A stretch of 64,000 nt of DNA. It comes from an uncultured Pelagibacteraceae bacterium (GTDB taxonomy: Bacteria; Pseudomonadota; Alphaproteobacteria; Pelagibacterales; Pelagibacteraceae). Numbering within the stretch: position 1 is the stretch's first letter; every line of letters starts with the position of its first letter. The stretch spans positions 174,942-238,941 of the forward strand of contig CACIRD010000001.1 in the NCBI GenBank assembly GCA_902588965.1, in the 5' to 3' direction. Below are positions 37,640 to 47,800 of this stretch, one piece after another. The notes beneath the pieces are model-generated. The model made no database searches. It was not told where the DNA came from and saw nothing but the letters and a program-made list of their open reading frames with translations. A program made the position numbers and the translations under genes.

Positions 37640-37992
37640 TGAAAATTACTAGATCTATCAGAAAAAACTTTAGAATTAGAAATAAACTAAAAAAGGTTGC
37701 TAAACCTGGTCGGTTCAGATTATGTATTACAAGATCAAGCAAAAATATTTCAGCCCAAATTATTGATGATAAAGAACAAAAAACACTTTTATCAGCATCA
37801 TCAAATCAAAAAGATGTAAAAGAATTAAAAAAAAACAAAACAGATATATCGATTTTAGTAGCTGAAAAACTTGCAAAAAAAGCACAAGATAAAAAAATAA
37901 CAAAAATATTTTTCGATAGAGGTATTTATAAATATCATGGCAGAGTAAAAATTTTTGCTGAAACATTGAGAAAAAATGGAATGGAATTTTAA
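37639..37992 (+). CDS. rplR: 50S ribosomal protein L18
   Basis: 117 residues. [23 protein letters not shown] is the conserved core; the ending [27 protein letters not shown] matches the family (RxGYxYHGRV-x-A-LAxAAREGG-x-F pattern). 5S rRNA binder. Two bases before rpsE. Confidence 0.95.
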   Translation: MKITRSIRKNFRIRNKLKKVAKPGRFRLCITRSSKNISAQIIDDKEQKTLLSASSNQKDVKELKKNKTDISILVAEKLAKKAQDKKITKIFFDRGIYKYHGRVKIFAETLRKNGMEF

Positions 37993-37994
37993 TT

Positions 37995-38510
37995 ATGGAA
38001 AAAAATAAATTAGATAAAAACAAAGATATTTTAGAAAAATTAGTCCACATTAATAGAATTACAAAAGTTGTTAAAGGTGGTAGAAGATTTGGATTTTCAG
38101 CATTAGTTGTAGTGGGAAATCAAAATGGAAAAATTGGTGTAGCTCATGCTAAAGCCAAACAAGTTCCAGATGCTATAAAAAAAGCAAATGAACTAGCAAG
38201 AAGAAAGTTAGTGCAAATACCTCTAAGAGAAGGAAGAACAATTCATCATGATATATATGGTAAAGATGGAGCTGGAAAAATAAAGTTAAGAGCTGCTCCT
38301 AAAGGTACAGGTATAATTGCTGGTGGTCCTGTCAGAGCTGTGTGTGAAGTTTTAGGTATTAAAGACATTGTTGCTAAATCTTTAGGCACTGCAAATCCAC
38401 ATAATGTTATTAGAGCATGTATGAAAGCGTTACAAAATCAAACGTCACCTAAACAAATATCAACAATAAGAAATAAAAAAATATCAGAGGTAGTTGAAAA
38501 AAGAGGATAA
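37995..38510 (+). CDS. rpsE: 30S ribosomal protein S5
   Basis: 171 residues. VHINRITKVVKGGRRFGFSALVVVGN and GGPVRAVCEVLGIKDIVAKSLGTANPHNVIRA are conserved. Part of the mRNA entry site. Only two bases separate its stop from rplO, so rpmD, normally found here, is absent. Confidence 0.97.
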   Translation: MEKNKLDKNKDILEKLVHINRITKVVKGGRRFGFSALVVVGNQNGKIGVAHAKAKQVPDAIKKANELARRKLVQIPLREGRTIHHDIYGKDGAGKIKLRAAPKGTGIIAGGPVRAVCEVLGIKDIVAKSLGTANPHNVIRACMKALQNQTSPKQISTIRNKKISEVVEKRG

Positions 38511-38512
38511 GA

Positions 38513-38962
38513 ATGAAATTTAATACAACAAATAAAATTAAGGAAAAAAAAATTAGACCTGGAAGGGGAATAGGATCAGGTAAAGGAAAAACTTCAGGTA
38601 GAGGTCATAAGGGTCAAAAGTCAAGAAGAGGAGTTGCAATAAAAAGTTTTGAAGGTGGTCAAATGCCTTTGTATAGAAGGCTACCAAAGAGAGGCTTTAA
38701 TCCAATTAAATCCACTGGGATAGCAATAATGAATCTAGGCAAAATACAATCTTTAATTAATAGTAAAAAAATTAAAGCATCAGAAAAAATTAACATAGAA
38801 CTGTTGAAAAAATTACGTTTAATAAATCAAAAATATTCAAAATATAAAATTTTAGGTAATGGAGATATTAAAGACAAAATAAATGTTGAAGTTGATTTTA
38901 TTTCGAAATCTGTAAAAAATAAATTAGATAAAACTGGTAGCACAATAACTTTAAAAAAGTAG
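38513..38962 (+). CDS. rplO: 50S ribosomal protein L15
   Basis: 149 residues. KKIRPGRGIGSGKGKTSGRGHKGQKSRRG and GGQMPLYRRLPKRGF are conserved. Directly after rpsE and three bases before secY. Its C-terminal half is lysine-rich and more divergent. Confidence 0.96.
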   Translation: MKFNTTNKIKEKKIRPGRGIGSGKGKTSGRGHKGQKSRRGVAIKSFEGGQMPLYRRLPKRGFNPIKSTGIAIMNLGKIQSLINSKKIKASEKINIELLKKLRLINQKYSKYKILGNGDIKDKINVEVDFISKSVKNKLDKTGSTITLKK

Positions 38963-38965
38963 TTA

Positions 38966-40246
38966 ATGAGTTCAACGCAGCAAACAAATGATTTACGTAA
39001 CAGAGTAATTTTCACATTATTAATACTTACTGTTTATAGACTAGGTACATTTGTTCCATTACCCGGTATCGATCCTCAACAACTTCAGGTAATGATGGAA
39101 GGAAATCAAAAAGGATTGCTTGGAATGTTCAATGTTTTTGCAGGTGGCGCCGTAAGTAGAATGGCGATATTTGCACTTGGCATCATGCCTTACATTTCTT
39201 CTTCTATTATAGTGCAATTATTAACTGGAGTTTCCGATTATTTTAAAAACTTAAAAAACCAGGGTGAAATCGGAAGAAAAAAAATTACACAAATTACAAG
39301 ATATGGAACTGTTCTTCTTGCTACTGTACAAGGCTATGGTTTGTCAGTAGGATTGGAGTCATCTGCTAATTTAGTGATAAATCCTGGTGTTTTTTTTAAA
39401 ATTTCTACAGTTACAACAATTGTAGCTGGTACAATTTTTCTTATGTGGTTAGGAGAACAAATCACTCAAAGAGGAATTGGAAATGGAATTTCACTTATAA
39501 TATTTTCTGGAATAGTTGCAGAAATTCCACGTGCTTTAGTAACTACTTTTGAATTAGGAAAAACAGGGGCAATTTCAGGATTTATTATTTTTTTAATTTT
39601 TATTCTACTGATTGGAACAATAATGTTTATTGTTTTTGTAGAAAGAGCTTTAAGAAAAATTTTAATTAATTATCCAAAAAGACAAATGGGAAACAAAATT
39701 TATGGTGGTGATTCATCACATTTACCACTCAAAATTAATACGGCTGGAGTAATACCAGCTATTTTTGCTTCAGCACTTTTGCTATTGCCAGTTACGTTTT
39801 CAAATTTTGAATTTTCCAGCGAAGAATCATTTTTGAATTTGTCTTCATATTTTACTCAGGGACAACCCTTATATATGTTGTTATATGCATCAGGTATAAT
39901 TTTTTTTACTTTCTTTTATACGTCTATAGTTTTTAATCCTAACGAAACAGCTGAAAATTTAAGAAAATATGGAGGTTTTATTCCGGGCATACGACCTGGC
40001 GAGAGTACTGCAATTTATTTAGAAACTATTTTAACAAGATTAACAACTATAGGCGCAATGTATCTTACTGCAGTTTGTTTAATGCCAGAGTTTTTAATCG
40101 CTAACTACCCTATACCTTTTTACTTAGGCGGTACCTCAATTTTAATCGTTGTGGTAGTTGCAATTGATACCGTAACACAAATACAAACAAGGCTAATGAG
40201 TTCTCAATACGAACAACTTATTAAAAAAACTAAATTCGGAAAATAA
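38966..40246 (+). CDS. secY: preprotein translocase subunit SecY
   Basis: 426 residues with ten hydrophobic spans. It starts MSSTQQTNDLRNRVIFTLLILTV; the plug and pore region includes GMFNVFAGGAVSRMAIFALGIMPYISSSII, and the C-terminal cytosolic loops include KYGGFIPGIRPGEST. Forms the inner-membrane protein channel with SecE (16079) and SecG. Lies in its standard spc-operon position between rplO and adk. Confidence 0.97.
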   Translation: MSSTQQTNDLRNRVIFTLLILTVYRLGTFVPLPGIDPQQLQVMMEGNQKGLLGMFNVFAGGAVSRMAIFALGIMPYISSSIIVQLLTGVSDYFKNLKNQGEIGRKKITQITRYGTVLLATVQGYGLSVGLESSANLVINPGVFFKISTVTTIVAGTIFLMWLGEQITQRGIGNGISLIIFSGIVAEIPRALVTTFELGKTGAISGFIIFLIFILLIGTIMFIVFVERALRKILINYPKRQMGNKIYGGDSSHLPLKINTAGVIPAIFASALLLLPVTFSNFEFSSEESFLNLSSYFTQGQPLYMLLYASGIIFFTFFYTSIVFNPNETAENLRKYGGFIPGIRPGESTAIYLETILTRLTTIGAMYLTAVCLMPEFLIANYPIPFYLGGTSILIVVVVAIDTVTQIQTRLMSSQYEQLIKKTKFGK

Positions 40247-40249
40247 AAA

Positions 40250-40813
40250 GTGAATTTGATTTTATTTGGTCCTCCTGGTGCTGGAAAAGGAACACAAGCT
40301 AAATTTTTAGTAGATAAATTAAATAATTTTCAAATATCAACAGGAGATATGCTTAGAGATGAAATTAAAAAAGATACAGAAATTGGCAAAAAAATAATAA
40401 ATTATATGAACGATGGAAAGTTTGTAGATGATGAAATAGTAAACAAACTTCTTGAAAAAATAGTATTTGATCCTAATAAAATGAATAAATTAATTTTTGA
40501 TGGTTATCCTAGAACTATAAATCAAGCTAAAAATCTAGATATTTTATTAAAAAAATCCAATCAAATAATTGATTATATTTTTTTTTTAAATGTTAATAAG
40601 GATTCAATAATTAAAAGAATTGAAAAAAGAAAAACTTTAGAGAAAAGATCGGATGATGACTCTGATACTATTTTAAAAAGATATGATACCTATATGGAAA
40701 TAACTAAACCAGTATTGGATTATTACTCAAAAAACCAAAATTTTTATGAAATTGACGGATCTAAGGAAATAAAGGATATTGCTCAAAAAATTGAGGAAAT
40801 ACTTAAGGTTTAA
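40250..40813 (+). CDS. adk: adenylate kinase
   Basis: 187 residues, starting with GTG. The P-loop GPPGAGKGT is at 7-15, then QISTGDMLRDEI and DGYPRTINQA. The LID is short with no zinc cysteines, the alphaproteobacterial short form; ERRSDDDSDTILKR-like (here EKRSDDDSDTILKR) carries the catalytic arginines. Interconverts AMP, ADP and ATP. Three bases after secY; a promoter for the next unit lies just after its stop. Confidence 0.96.
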   Translation: MNLILFGPPGAGKGTQAKFLVDKLNNFQISTGDMLRDEIKKDTEIGKKIINYMNDGKFVDDEIVNKLLEKIVFDPNKMNKLIFDGYPRTINQAKNLDILLKKSNQIIDYIFFLNVNKDSIIKRIEKRKTLEKRSDDDSDTILKRYDTYMEITKPVLDYYSKNQNFYEIDGSKEIKDIAQKIEEILKV

Positions 40814-40817
40814 GACA

Positions 40818-40845
40818 TTGACATTGAATCGTCTTCTTATATAAA
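40818..40845 (+). promoter_or_regulatory. sigma-70 promoter of the alpha operon (rpsM-rpsK-rpoA-rplQ)
   Basis: A consensus TTGACA (40818-40823) is followed after 16 bp by TATAAA (40840-40845), in the 56-bp gap between adk and rpsM. The leader would be only about 20 bases, leaving little room for an S4-binding pseudoknot as in E. coli. Confidence 0.65.
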
Positions 40846-40869
40846 TGGCTAAATTTATTCTCAGAAAAT

Positions 40870-41253
40870 ATGGCTCGTATAGCAGGTGTTAATATTCCAC
40901 AAAATAAGATTGTTGAAGTAGGATTAACTTATATTCACGGTATAGGAAATAAGTTTTCTAAACAAATCTGTAAAGATTTAGATATACCTAAAGAAAAAAG
41001 AGTTAACCAACTAACTGACGATCAAATTTTAAAAATAAGAGAATATATTGATAAGAATTTTACAGTAGAGGGAGATTTACGCAGAGAAACTTCTTTAAAT
41101 ATTAAAAGATTAATTGACTTAGCATGTTATAGGGGATCAAGACATAGAAAAAAATTACCTGTCAGAGGTCAAAGAACAAGATGTAATGCCAGAACAAGAA
41201 AAGGTAAAGCCATAGCTATTGCTGGAAAAAAACTAACACCATTAAAAAAATAA
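40870..41253 (+). CDS. rpsM: 30S ribosomal protein S13
   Basis: 127 residues. [25 protein letters not shown] and [30 protein letters not shown] are conserved. Contacts the 50S at bridge B1. The normally adjacent rpmJ (L36) is not present between secY and this gene. Confidence 0.98.
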   Translation: MARIAGVNIPQNKIVEVGLTYIHGIGNKFSKQICKDLDIPKEKRVNQLTDDQILKIREYIDKNFTVEGDLRRETSLNIKRLIDLACYRGSRHRKKLPVRGQRTRCNARTRKGKAIAIAGKKLTPLKK

Positions 41254-41257
41254 AATT

Positions 41258-41704
41258 ATGAAGACAGAAAAAGTAGATAAAAAAGATAATACAAATGAAA
41301 AAGAGACAAAAGTTGTAAAGAAAAGTTCATATTCAAAAAAGAAAAAAGTTAAAAGAAATATACAAAACGGAATAGCTTACGTTTTGTCAACTTTTAATAA
41401 CACTATAATATCTATAGCAGATACTAGTGGAAATATTATTTCTTGGGCATCTGCTGGTCAAAAAGGTTTTAAAGGTTCTAGAAAGTCAACGCCATATGCA
41501 GCACAGGTAGCTGCTGATGCAGCCGCAGCAAAAGCTTTAGATTATGGAATGAAAACTTTAACCGTAGAAATTAAAGGACCTGGATCAGGAAGAGAAACTG
41601 CATTAAGAGCATTACAAGCACGTGGATTTAAAATTCTTTCAATAAAAGATACTACTCCACTGCCACATAATGGAGCAAGACCACCAAAAAAAAGGAGAGT
41701 ATAA
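41258..41704 (+). CDS. rpsK: 30S ribosomal protein S11
   Basis: 148 residues, with an N-terminal Lys/Glu-rich extension of about 35 residues before the core [23 protein letters not shown]. The end [24 protein letters not shown] motif reads [20 protein letters not shown]. The stop is joined to the rpoA start (TAAATG). Confidence 0.97.
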   Translation: MKTEKVDKKDNTNEKETKVVKKSSYSKKKKVKRNIQNGIAYVLSTFNNTIISIADTSGNIISWASAGQKGFKGSRKSTPYAAQVAADAAAAKALDYGMKTLTVEIKGPGSGRETALRALQARGFKILSIKDTTPLPHNGARPPKKRRV

Positions 41705-42733
41705 ATGGAAAATGTAGATGTTAATGTAAAAAATTGGAAATCACTAATCAAGCCAACAAAGCTTGAAGTTAAACTTAGTGATGATAAGTCATATGCCAAA
41801 ATAATTGCTGAACCCTTAGAGAAAGGTTATGGACTTACTTTAGGTAATTCATTGAGAAGAATACTTCTATCATCAATTAGAGGAGCGGCAGTTACTTCAT
41901 TACAAATTGATGGTGTTTTACATGAGTTTACATCAATAAAAGGTGTTAGAGAAGATGTTACAGATATTGTTTTAAATATTAAATCACTAGCATTAAAAAG
42001 TTTGTCAGATGGTAATAAAAAATTGGTGCTTGATGCAAAAGGCCCAGGCGAAATTAAAGCATCAGATATTACAACTATACCTGATATTGAAATATTAAAT
42101 CCAGATTTAGTTATTTGTAATTTAGATGAAAAAACTAATTTTCACATGGAAATGAATGTAGGAACAGGCAAAGGTTATGTTTCTGCAAATATGAACAAAC
42201 CAGATGAACCACCCCTGGGCTTAATACCTATAGACTCACTGTTTAGTCCTGTAAAAAAAGTTTCTTATTCAGTTAGTACTGCGAGAGAAGGAAAAGCACT
42301 AGATTATGATAAATTAACTATGGAAATAGAAACAAATCGATCTATTTCTGCAGAAGATGCTGTTGCTTATGCTGCAAGAATTTTTCAAGATCAATTAGGA
42401 ATGTTTATTAATTTTTCAGAACCTAAGGAAGTTATAGTTAAAGAAAGTCCGACTGAACCTGAATTTAATAAAAATTTATTAAGAAAAGTTGATGAATTAG
42501 AATTATCAGTTAGGTCTATGAACTGTCTTAAGAATGATAATATTATTTATATAGGAGATTTAGTTCAAAAATCAGAGGGTGAAATGTTAAGAACACCAAA
42601 TTTCGGAAGAAAATCATTAAATGAAATCAAAGAAGTATTAACAGGTATGTCATTATACTTAGGTATGGAAATACCAAACTGGCCACCAGATAACATTGCT
42701 GAATTATCTAAAAAACTAGAGGAATCTATTTAA
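41705..42733 (+). CDS. rpoA: RNA polymerase alpha subunit
   Basis: 342 residues. The N-terminal dimerisation domain has [25 protein letters not shown]. The C-terminal DNA-binding domain has [49 protein letters not shown], so both domains are present. It overlaps rplQ by one base. Here rpsD (S4) is missing from the usual gamma-proteobacterial order, as in other alphaproteobacteria. Confidence 0.98.
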   Translation: MENVDVNVKNWKSLIKPTKLEVKLSDDKSYAKIIAEPLEKGYGLTLGNSLRRILLSSIRGAAVTSLQIDGVLHEFTSIKGVREDVTDIVLNIKSLALKSLSDGNKKLVLDAKGPGEIKASDITTIPDIEILNPDLVICNLDEKTNFHMEMNVGTGKGYVSANMNKPDEPPLGLIPIDSLFSPVKKVSYSVSTAREGKALDYDKLTMEIETNRSISAEDAVAYAARIFQDQLGMFINFSEPKEVIVKESPTEPEFNKNLLRKVDELELSVRSMNCLKNDNIIYIGDLVQKSEGEMLRTPNFGRKSLNEIKEVLTGMSLYLGMEIPNWPPDNIAELSKKLEESI

Positions 42734-43170
42734 TGAGACATAAGGTTGGCTACAAAAAGCTTAATAGAACTTCAGAACATAGGAAGGCACTTATAAAAAA
42801 TATGCTTAATTCTTTAATTAAGTATGAACAAATAACAACAACGCTTCCTAAAGCCAAAGTTCTTAAGCCTCAGGCTGAAAAAATAATAACTTTAGGAAAA
42901 AAAGAAAATTTGCAAAATACTAAACGTCTAATCTCTAAACTTCAAAGCGCCCAATTAGCAAGCAAAGTAATTAAAACTTTGTCTAAAAGATATGAGAAAA
43001 GAAAGGGCGGTTATACAAGGATCATTAAAGCTGGTTTTAGGTATGGTGATAATGCACCTATGGCAGTGCTAGAATTCGTTGATAGAGATGTGAAAGCTAA
43101 GAAAGTAGATGTTAAGAAAAAAGAAACATCTTCAGAGAAAAAAGAAGAAAAAAAAGTAGCAACAGCATAA
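42733..43170 (+). CDS. rplQ: 50S ribosomal protein L17
   Basis: 145 residues. [34 protein letters not shown] and the RKGGYTRIIKAGFRYGDNAPMAVLEFVD region are conserved. A Lys/Glu-rich tail of about 25 residues follows. Last gene of the alpha operon; the pseudouridine synthase gene follows 19 bp later on the same strand. Confidence 0.97.
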   Translation: MRHKVGYKKLNRTSEHRKALIKNMLNSLIKYEQITTTLPKAKVLKPQAEKIITLGKKENLQNTKRLISKLQSAQLASKVIKTLSKRYEKRKGGYTRIIKAGFRYGDNAPMAVLEFVDRDVKAKKVDVKKKETSSEKKEEKKVATA

Positions 43171-43189
43171 TTAAAAATTAAAAAAAAGT

Positions 43190-44098
43190 ATGAAAAAAAG
43201 TTATATTGTAAATGTAACTTTTGCTGATATGAGATTAGATCGTTGGATACGTCACAACATCGAAAAAATACCACAAGGTTTAATAGAAAAAAATTTACGA
43301 AATGGCAAGATTAAAGTAAATAAAAAAAAAGTAAAAAGTTCTTATAAGGTAAAGCTTAATGATAGCATAGATACTTTCGATTTAGATTTTAAATTTTCAA
43401 AAGATTCATTACAAAAAAAAAAGGCTTCAAAAAATACTATAAAATCAAATGAAAAATTTATAGTTGACAATAATGATGATTTTATAATTGTTAATAAAAA
43501 ATCAGGTATACCTGTCCAGGGTGGCACTAAATCAAAGAATAATTTAATTGATATATTTGCAGATAGCAAAATTTTTATAAATTCAAAACCATATCCGGTA
43601 CATAGATTAGACAAAGATACATCTGGATTATTAATTATAGCAAAAAATAGAAAATCTGCTCAATTACTAACATCCTTATTTAGACTAAGAAAAGTTCATA
43701 AAACTTATATAGCTATATGTCATGGAGAAGTAGATAAAAATTCAGGTATATTGGAAAATAATTTAATAAGATATGAAGATAATAAGCCAATAATAGAAAA
43801 AGCAAAAACTGTTTTTAGAGTTTTAGATAAAAATTCTGAGTCAAGTATAGTTGAAATGAATCCAATCACTGGTAGAAAGCACCAGATACGAAAACAACTC
43901 TTAAGTATAGGAAATCCTATATTTGGAGACGATAAATATGGCTTCAAAAATTTTAAAAAAGGTAAAAATAAAAATCTTATGCTTCATGCATTTAGACTTA
44001 AATTTATAATTAATGATAAAAAATATAGTTATACTTCATCTTTGCCAGAGCATTTTACCAATTTAATTAAAAAAAAGAGACTTAACTTTCCATATTAG
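43190..44098 (+). CDS. 23S rRNA pseudouridine synthase, RluC/RluD family
   Basis: 302 residues. N-terminal S4-type RNA-binding domain (RLDRWIRHNIEKIPQGLIEKNLRNGKIKVN). The catalytic HRLDKDTSGLLIIAKN holds the catalytic Asp. GRKHQIRKQLLSIGNPIFGDDKYG is the family's second block. The exact target (RluC or RluD sites of 23S rRNA) cannot be decided from sequence, though RluC is the usual annotation for this context. Converges on lipB with a 17-bp overlap. Confidence 0.87.
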   Translation: MKKSYIVNVTFADMRLDRWIRHNIEKIPQGLIEKNLRNGKIKVNKKKVKSSYKVKLNDSIDTFDLDFKFSKDSLQKKKASKNTIKSNEKFIVDNNDDFIIVNKKSGIPVQGGTKSKNNLIDIFADSKIFINSKPYPVHRLDKDTSGLLIIAKNRKSAQLLTSLFRLRKVHKTYIAICHGEVDKNSGILENNLIRYEDNKPIIEKAKTVFRVLDKNSESSIVEMNPITGRKHQIRKQLLSIGNPIFGDDKYGFKNFKKGKNKNLMLHAFRLKFIINDKKYSYTSSLPEHFTNLIKKKRLNFPY

Positions 44099-44702
44099 AA
44101 ATAAAATTTTTAATTATTTTTTTTTCTAAATTTATATAATTTATTTTTTTAATTTGCTTAAGATTTGTTATATTTTCACTTTTTAAACCACAGGGTAAAA
44201 TTTTTTTATAGTTCTTTAAACCGTTGTTAACGTTTAAAGAAAAACCGTGATAAGCAATCCATTTTTTTATTTTTATTCCTATAGATGCAATTTTTTTATT
44301 TCTTCCCTCGTGTTTAACCCAAATACCAATATTTTTTTTATCTGCAAAAGATTTAATTTCGTATTCCTTTAATGTATTAATTAGGCTATTTTCAACTATA
44401 GATAAAAACTTTCTTATATCTTTTTTTCTTTTGTTTAGATTGATTACAAAATAAAATATTTTCTGCCCTGGTCCGTGCCAAGTTATTTTTCCACCTCTGT
44501 TAGTCTTAACTATTTTTATTTTTTTATCAATTATTTCACTTTTATTGTAACTCACACCAGCAGTAAAAATACTAGGATGTTCTAGTACCCATATTAGCTC
44601 TTTTTTTTCATTTCTAATTATTTGTTTGAATCTTTTTTCCAAATATTTGATTGCTTTATGGTATTCTACTGGTTTTCTTGATTTTTTGATCTGAATATTC
44701 AT
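44082..44702 (-). CDS. lipB: lipoyl(octanoyl) transferase
   Basis: 206 residues. RGGKITWHGPGQ at 69-80, the conserved Lys in KIASIG (K138) and the catalytic Cys in LPCGLKSENIT (C171) are all present. It moves octanoate from acyl carrier protein to lipoyl domains of dehydrogenase complexes and the glycine cleavage H protein. Its start is 60 bp from the divergent mgtE start. Confidence 0.95.
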   Translation of the reverse strand: MNIQIKKSRKPVEYHKAIKYLEKRFKQIIRNEKKELIWVLEHPSIFTAGVSYNKSEIIDKKIKIVKTNRGGKITWHGPGQKIFYFVINLNKRKKDIRKFLSIVENSLINTLKEYEIKSFADKKNIGIWVKHEGRNKKIASIGIKIKKWIAYHGFSLNVNNGLKNYKKILPCGLKSENITNLKQIKKINYINLEKKIIKNFISNMES

Positions 44703-44762
44703 TAAACGTTTGTATTATGTTAATTATGTATTAATAGTGCATATAATTTATGAATAGAATTT

Positions 44763-46139
44763 ATGACTTTAGTAAAAAAAATCAAAGATAAAAAGGTCAA
44801 TTTTGAATTTAATAAAGAATATATCAAAGTTGTCACAGATAAAATAGCTAATAACGATGCTGTGTTTATCAACGATTCTTTTAATGAAATGCACCCAGCA
44901 GATGCAGCTGATATTATTGAGCAGTTAAATGAAACTGATAGAGAAAATCTAATAAAATTAAATAACTTTAAAATAAATCCTGAAGTTTTTGTTGAATTAA
45001 ATGAGTCTGTACAAAAAGAGATTATAAAATATTTATCCAACAATTCTATTGTATATATATTAAAAAACCTTGAGTCTGATAATGCAATTAAAATTTTAGA
45101 AAATCTTGAAGAAAAAAATAAAAACGAAATATTAAGTTCACTACCGCCCAAGGATAGGTTCGTTTTACTTGAAAGTTTAAGCTACCCAGAGGACTCAGCG
45201 GCAAGAATTATGCAAAGAGAATTTACAGCTATACCAAGTAACTGGTCAGTAGGTCAAACCATAGATTATTTGAGAGAAAACAAAGATTTGCCAGATCAAT
45301 TTTTAGAAATATTTATCGTTGATAATGAATTTAAACCAATAGGGACTGTTCCATCCTCTAAGGTGTTGAGAACTTCTAGAGATACAAAAATGATATCTGT
45401 AATGAGTGAAACACAACTTTCAATTCCAGTAGATATGGATAGAGAAGAAGTTGGTCATTTATTTGAAAATTACAATTTAAACTCAGCATGCGTAGTAGAT
45501 AAATCCAACAAACTAGTAGGCATGATTACTAGTGACGATGTTCTTACAGTGCTTAAAGAAGAAGCAGAAGAAGATGCACTACGATTAGCTGGTGTTGGAG
45601 ATGAGCAAATAACTGATGGTGTTTTCAAAAAAACAAAAAGAAGATTTAATTGGCTACTTCTAAATTTATTTACAGCAATATTAGCATCTATAGTAATAGG
45701 TTTTTTTCAAGAAGATATAGAAAAAGTGGTTGCATTAGCAGTATTGATGCCAATAGTAGCTTCTATGGGTGGTAATGCAGGTATGCAAACTTTAGCTGTA
45801 ACTATTAGAACGATTGCAACCAATCAATTAACAAAAAATAATTTTACACAAAATGTTTTAAAAGAATTTTTAATAGGTATATTAAATGGAATAATATTTG
45901 CGCTTATTAGTGCTGTAGTAGTACAATTTTGGTTTCAGGATATAACTTTATCGTTAATAATATCTATTTCAATGGTGCTTAATATGATAGTTGCAGGACT
46001 ATTTGGAATATTAGTCCCAATTACTTTAAAAAAATTTAATATAGATCCTGCTATTGCATCGAGTGTTTTTGTCACTACAATAACAGATGTAATTGGATTT
46101 TTATCTTTTTTAGGGGTTGGCGCTTACTTTTTTTATTAA
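44763..46139 (+). CDS. mgtE: magnesium transporter MgtE
   Basis: 458 residues. N-terminal helical domain with HPADAADIIEQLNETDRENLIKL repeats, then a CBS pair (about 135-255) beginning at SAARIMQREFTAIP and containing GMITSDDVLTVL. Five transmembrane helices follow from RRFNWLLLNLFTAILAS, with VLMPIVASMGGNAGMQTLAVTIR being the conserved pore region. The soluble part senses Mg and gates the channel. Converges on panC with 3 bp between stops. Confidence 0.94.
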   Translation: MTLVKKIKDKKVNFEFNKEYIKVVTDKIANNDAVFINDSFNEMHPADAADIIEQLNETDRENLIKLNNFKINPEVFVELNESVQKEIIKYLSNNSIVYILKNLESDNAIKILENLEEKNKNEILSSLPPKDRFVLLESLSYPEDSAARIMQREFTAIPSNWSVGQTIDYLRENKDLPDQFLEIFIVDNEFKPIGTVPSSKVLRTSRDTKMISVMSETQLSIPVDMDREEVGHLFENYNLNSACVVDKSNKLVGMITSDDVLTVLKEEAEEDALRLAGVGDEQITDGVFKKTKRRFNWLLLNLFTAILASIVIGFFQEDIEKVVALAVLMPIVASMGGNAGMQTLAVTIRTIATNQLTKNNFTQNVLKEFLIGILNGIIFALISAVVVQFWFQDITLSLIISISMVLNMIVAGLFGILVPITLKKFNIDPAIASSVFVTTITDVIGFLSFLGVGAYFFY

Positions 46140-46142
46140 TTT

Positions 46143-46952
46143 TTAAAAGTTATCTATTAAACGTACACCATTTACAAAATAGGCTACAAATATTTTAAAA
46201 TTATTTTTATTAAATTTATTTGATAGATTTTTCTTATTTTTAATTTCTAAATATTCAATTTTTATATTCATTTTATTTAGATTTTTAATAATACTAAAAA
46301 TCTTATCTTTGTTTTTTAAATCTTTCTTTATTAATAATTTAAATTTTTTTACCAATTTTGAAACGTGTGACGCTAATGTTATTTGCTTAGGTTTTAGAAG
46401 CATATTTCTTGATGAAAATGGTAAATAGTTTGGCTGCCTAATAGTTTTACACATTAAAACTTTTGTTTTAAATTTTTTTTTAATAAAATTCTTTATTAAA
46501 AAAACTTGCTGAAAGTCTTTTTCTCCTAGAAATATATACTTTGCCTTTATTTTTTTTAAAAATTGGTTAATAACACCCAAAACACCCTCAAAATGACCTG
46601 GTCTAAATTTCGCACACAATATTTTGTATTTCGAATTTATTTTAATTTTCATCATTTTCTTATTCTTAAAAATGTCTTTTTTATAAGGAACTAATACATA
46701 ATCAATTTTAAGTTTTTTTAGTATCGATAGATCCTTTTTTAAATTTTTTGGATATCTTTTATAGTCGTCTAATTTGTTAAATTGTGATGGATTTATAAAT
46801 ATACTGACGATTGTTCTTTTGCATTTCTTTTGTGATGCCTTAATTAAAGAAATATGGCCTTTATGCAATGATCCCATTGTTGGAACAAACCCGATATCTG
46901 CCTTAAAATTAACTTCTTTAACTAGTTTATTAATGCTTTTAAAAATTATCAT
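46143..46952 (-). CDS. panC: pantothenate synthetase
   Basis: 269 residues. VPTMGSLHKGHISLIKAS (about 23-40) is the ATP-binding HxGH segment, followed by SIFINPSQFNKLDDYKRYP. GEKDFQQVFLIKNF and LPFSSRNMLL are later conserved blocks. Condenses pantoate and beta-alanine. A panB gene is not in the window. The start is 32 bp from the divergent galU start. Confidence 0.94.
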   Translation of the reverse strand: MIIFKSINKLVKEVNFKADIGFVPTMGSLHKGHISLIKASQKKCKRTIVSIFINPSQFNKLDDYKRYPKNLKKDLSILKKLKIDYVLVPYKKDIFKNKKMMKIKINSKYKILCAKFRPGHFEGVLGVINQFLKKIKAKYIFLGEKDFQQVFLIKNFIKKKFKTKVLMCKTIRQPNYLPFSSRNMLLKPKQITLASHVSKLVKKFKLLIKKDLKNKDKIFSIIKNLNKMNIKIEYLEIKNKKNLSNKFNKNNFKIFVAYFVNGVRLIDNF

Positions 46953-46984
46953 TTATGATAGTTCATATTTCTAAATAGTTATTA

Positions 46985-47800
46985 ATGATTAAACAAGCCA
47001 TCATACCATTAGCAGGACAGGGAACAAGACTTTTGCCACTCACAAGTGTTTTTGCAAAAGAACTTTTACCCATAAATGGTAAGCCAGGTGTTGAATATAT
47101 TATCGAGGAATGCATTGATTCAGGGATTAAAGAAATAATTTTTATTATTTCAAAAAAAAAAGAAATAATTAAGAAATATTTTTATAATGATAAATTTTAC
47201 AAAAAAATTTTAAAGAAAAATAAAGATAAAAGAATTTCATTTGAATATGCTAAAATTAAAAAATATAGAAAAATGATAAAATTTGTCTATCAAAACAAAC
47301 CACTTGGCACGGGTGATGCGGTATTAAAAACTAAAAAATATATCAATAATAATTTTTTTTTAATGCTATTACCTGATGATCTTATAACAAAAAAAAATTG
47401 CTCAAAGGATATGATTTCAATTTATAAAAAATATAAATGCTCTGTAATGGCAAGTATGAATGTTAAAAAAAATAATGTAAAAAGATGGGGTATTTATTCA
47501 AAGTTAAAAAATATAGACAGAAAAAATTTTTTAATTAAAGATGTTGTCGAAAAACCTAGTACAAAATCTGCCCCATCAAATTCAGCTGTTATAGGAAGAT
47601 ATATTTTAAGTTATGATATTTTTAAAAAACTTAAAAAACAAAAAAAAGGTAAGGGTGGTGAAATACATATAACAGATTCAATAAGAAAATTATTAAATGA
47701 TGGTCATAAAATTATTGGACATAGATTTTCTGGAAAATATTTAGACTGCGGAACAATGAATGGTTATATAAAATCTTCGATGGAGATATCTAAATTATGA
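46985..47800 (+). CDS. galU: UTP-glucose-1-phosphate uridylyltransferase
   Basis: 271 residues. AIIPLAGQGTRLLPLTSVFAKELLPINGKPGVEYIIEE is the nucleotidyltransferase start, with the GxGTR loop and the conserved Lys. VKRWGIYSKL and DVVEKPSTKSAPSNSAVIGRYIL follow. Makes UDP-glucose. It overlaps ugd by 4 bases, so UDP-glucose goes on to UDP-glucuronate. Confidence 0.94.
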   Translation: MIKQAIIPLAGQGTRLLPLTSVFAKELLPINGKPGVEYIIEECIDSGIKEIIFIISKKKEIIKKYFYNDKFYKKILKKNKDKRISFEYAKIKKYRKMIKFVYQNKPLGTGDAVLKTKKYINNNFFLMLLPDDLITKKNCSKDMISIYKKYKCSVMASMNVKKNNVKRWGIYSKLKNIDRKNFLIKDVVEKPSTKSAPSNSAVIGRYILSYDIFKKLKKQKKGKGGEIHITDSIRKLLNDGHKIIGHRFSGKYLDCGTMNGYIKSSMEISKL

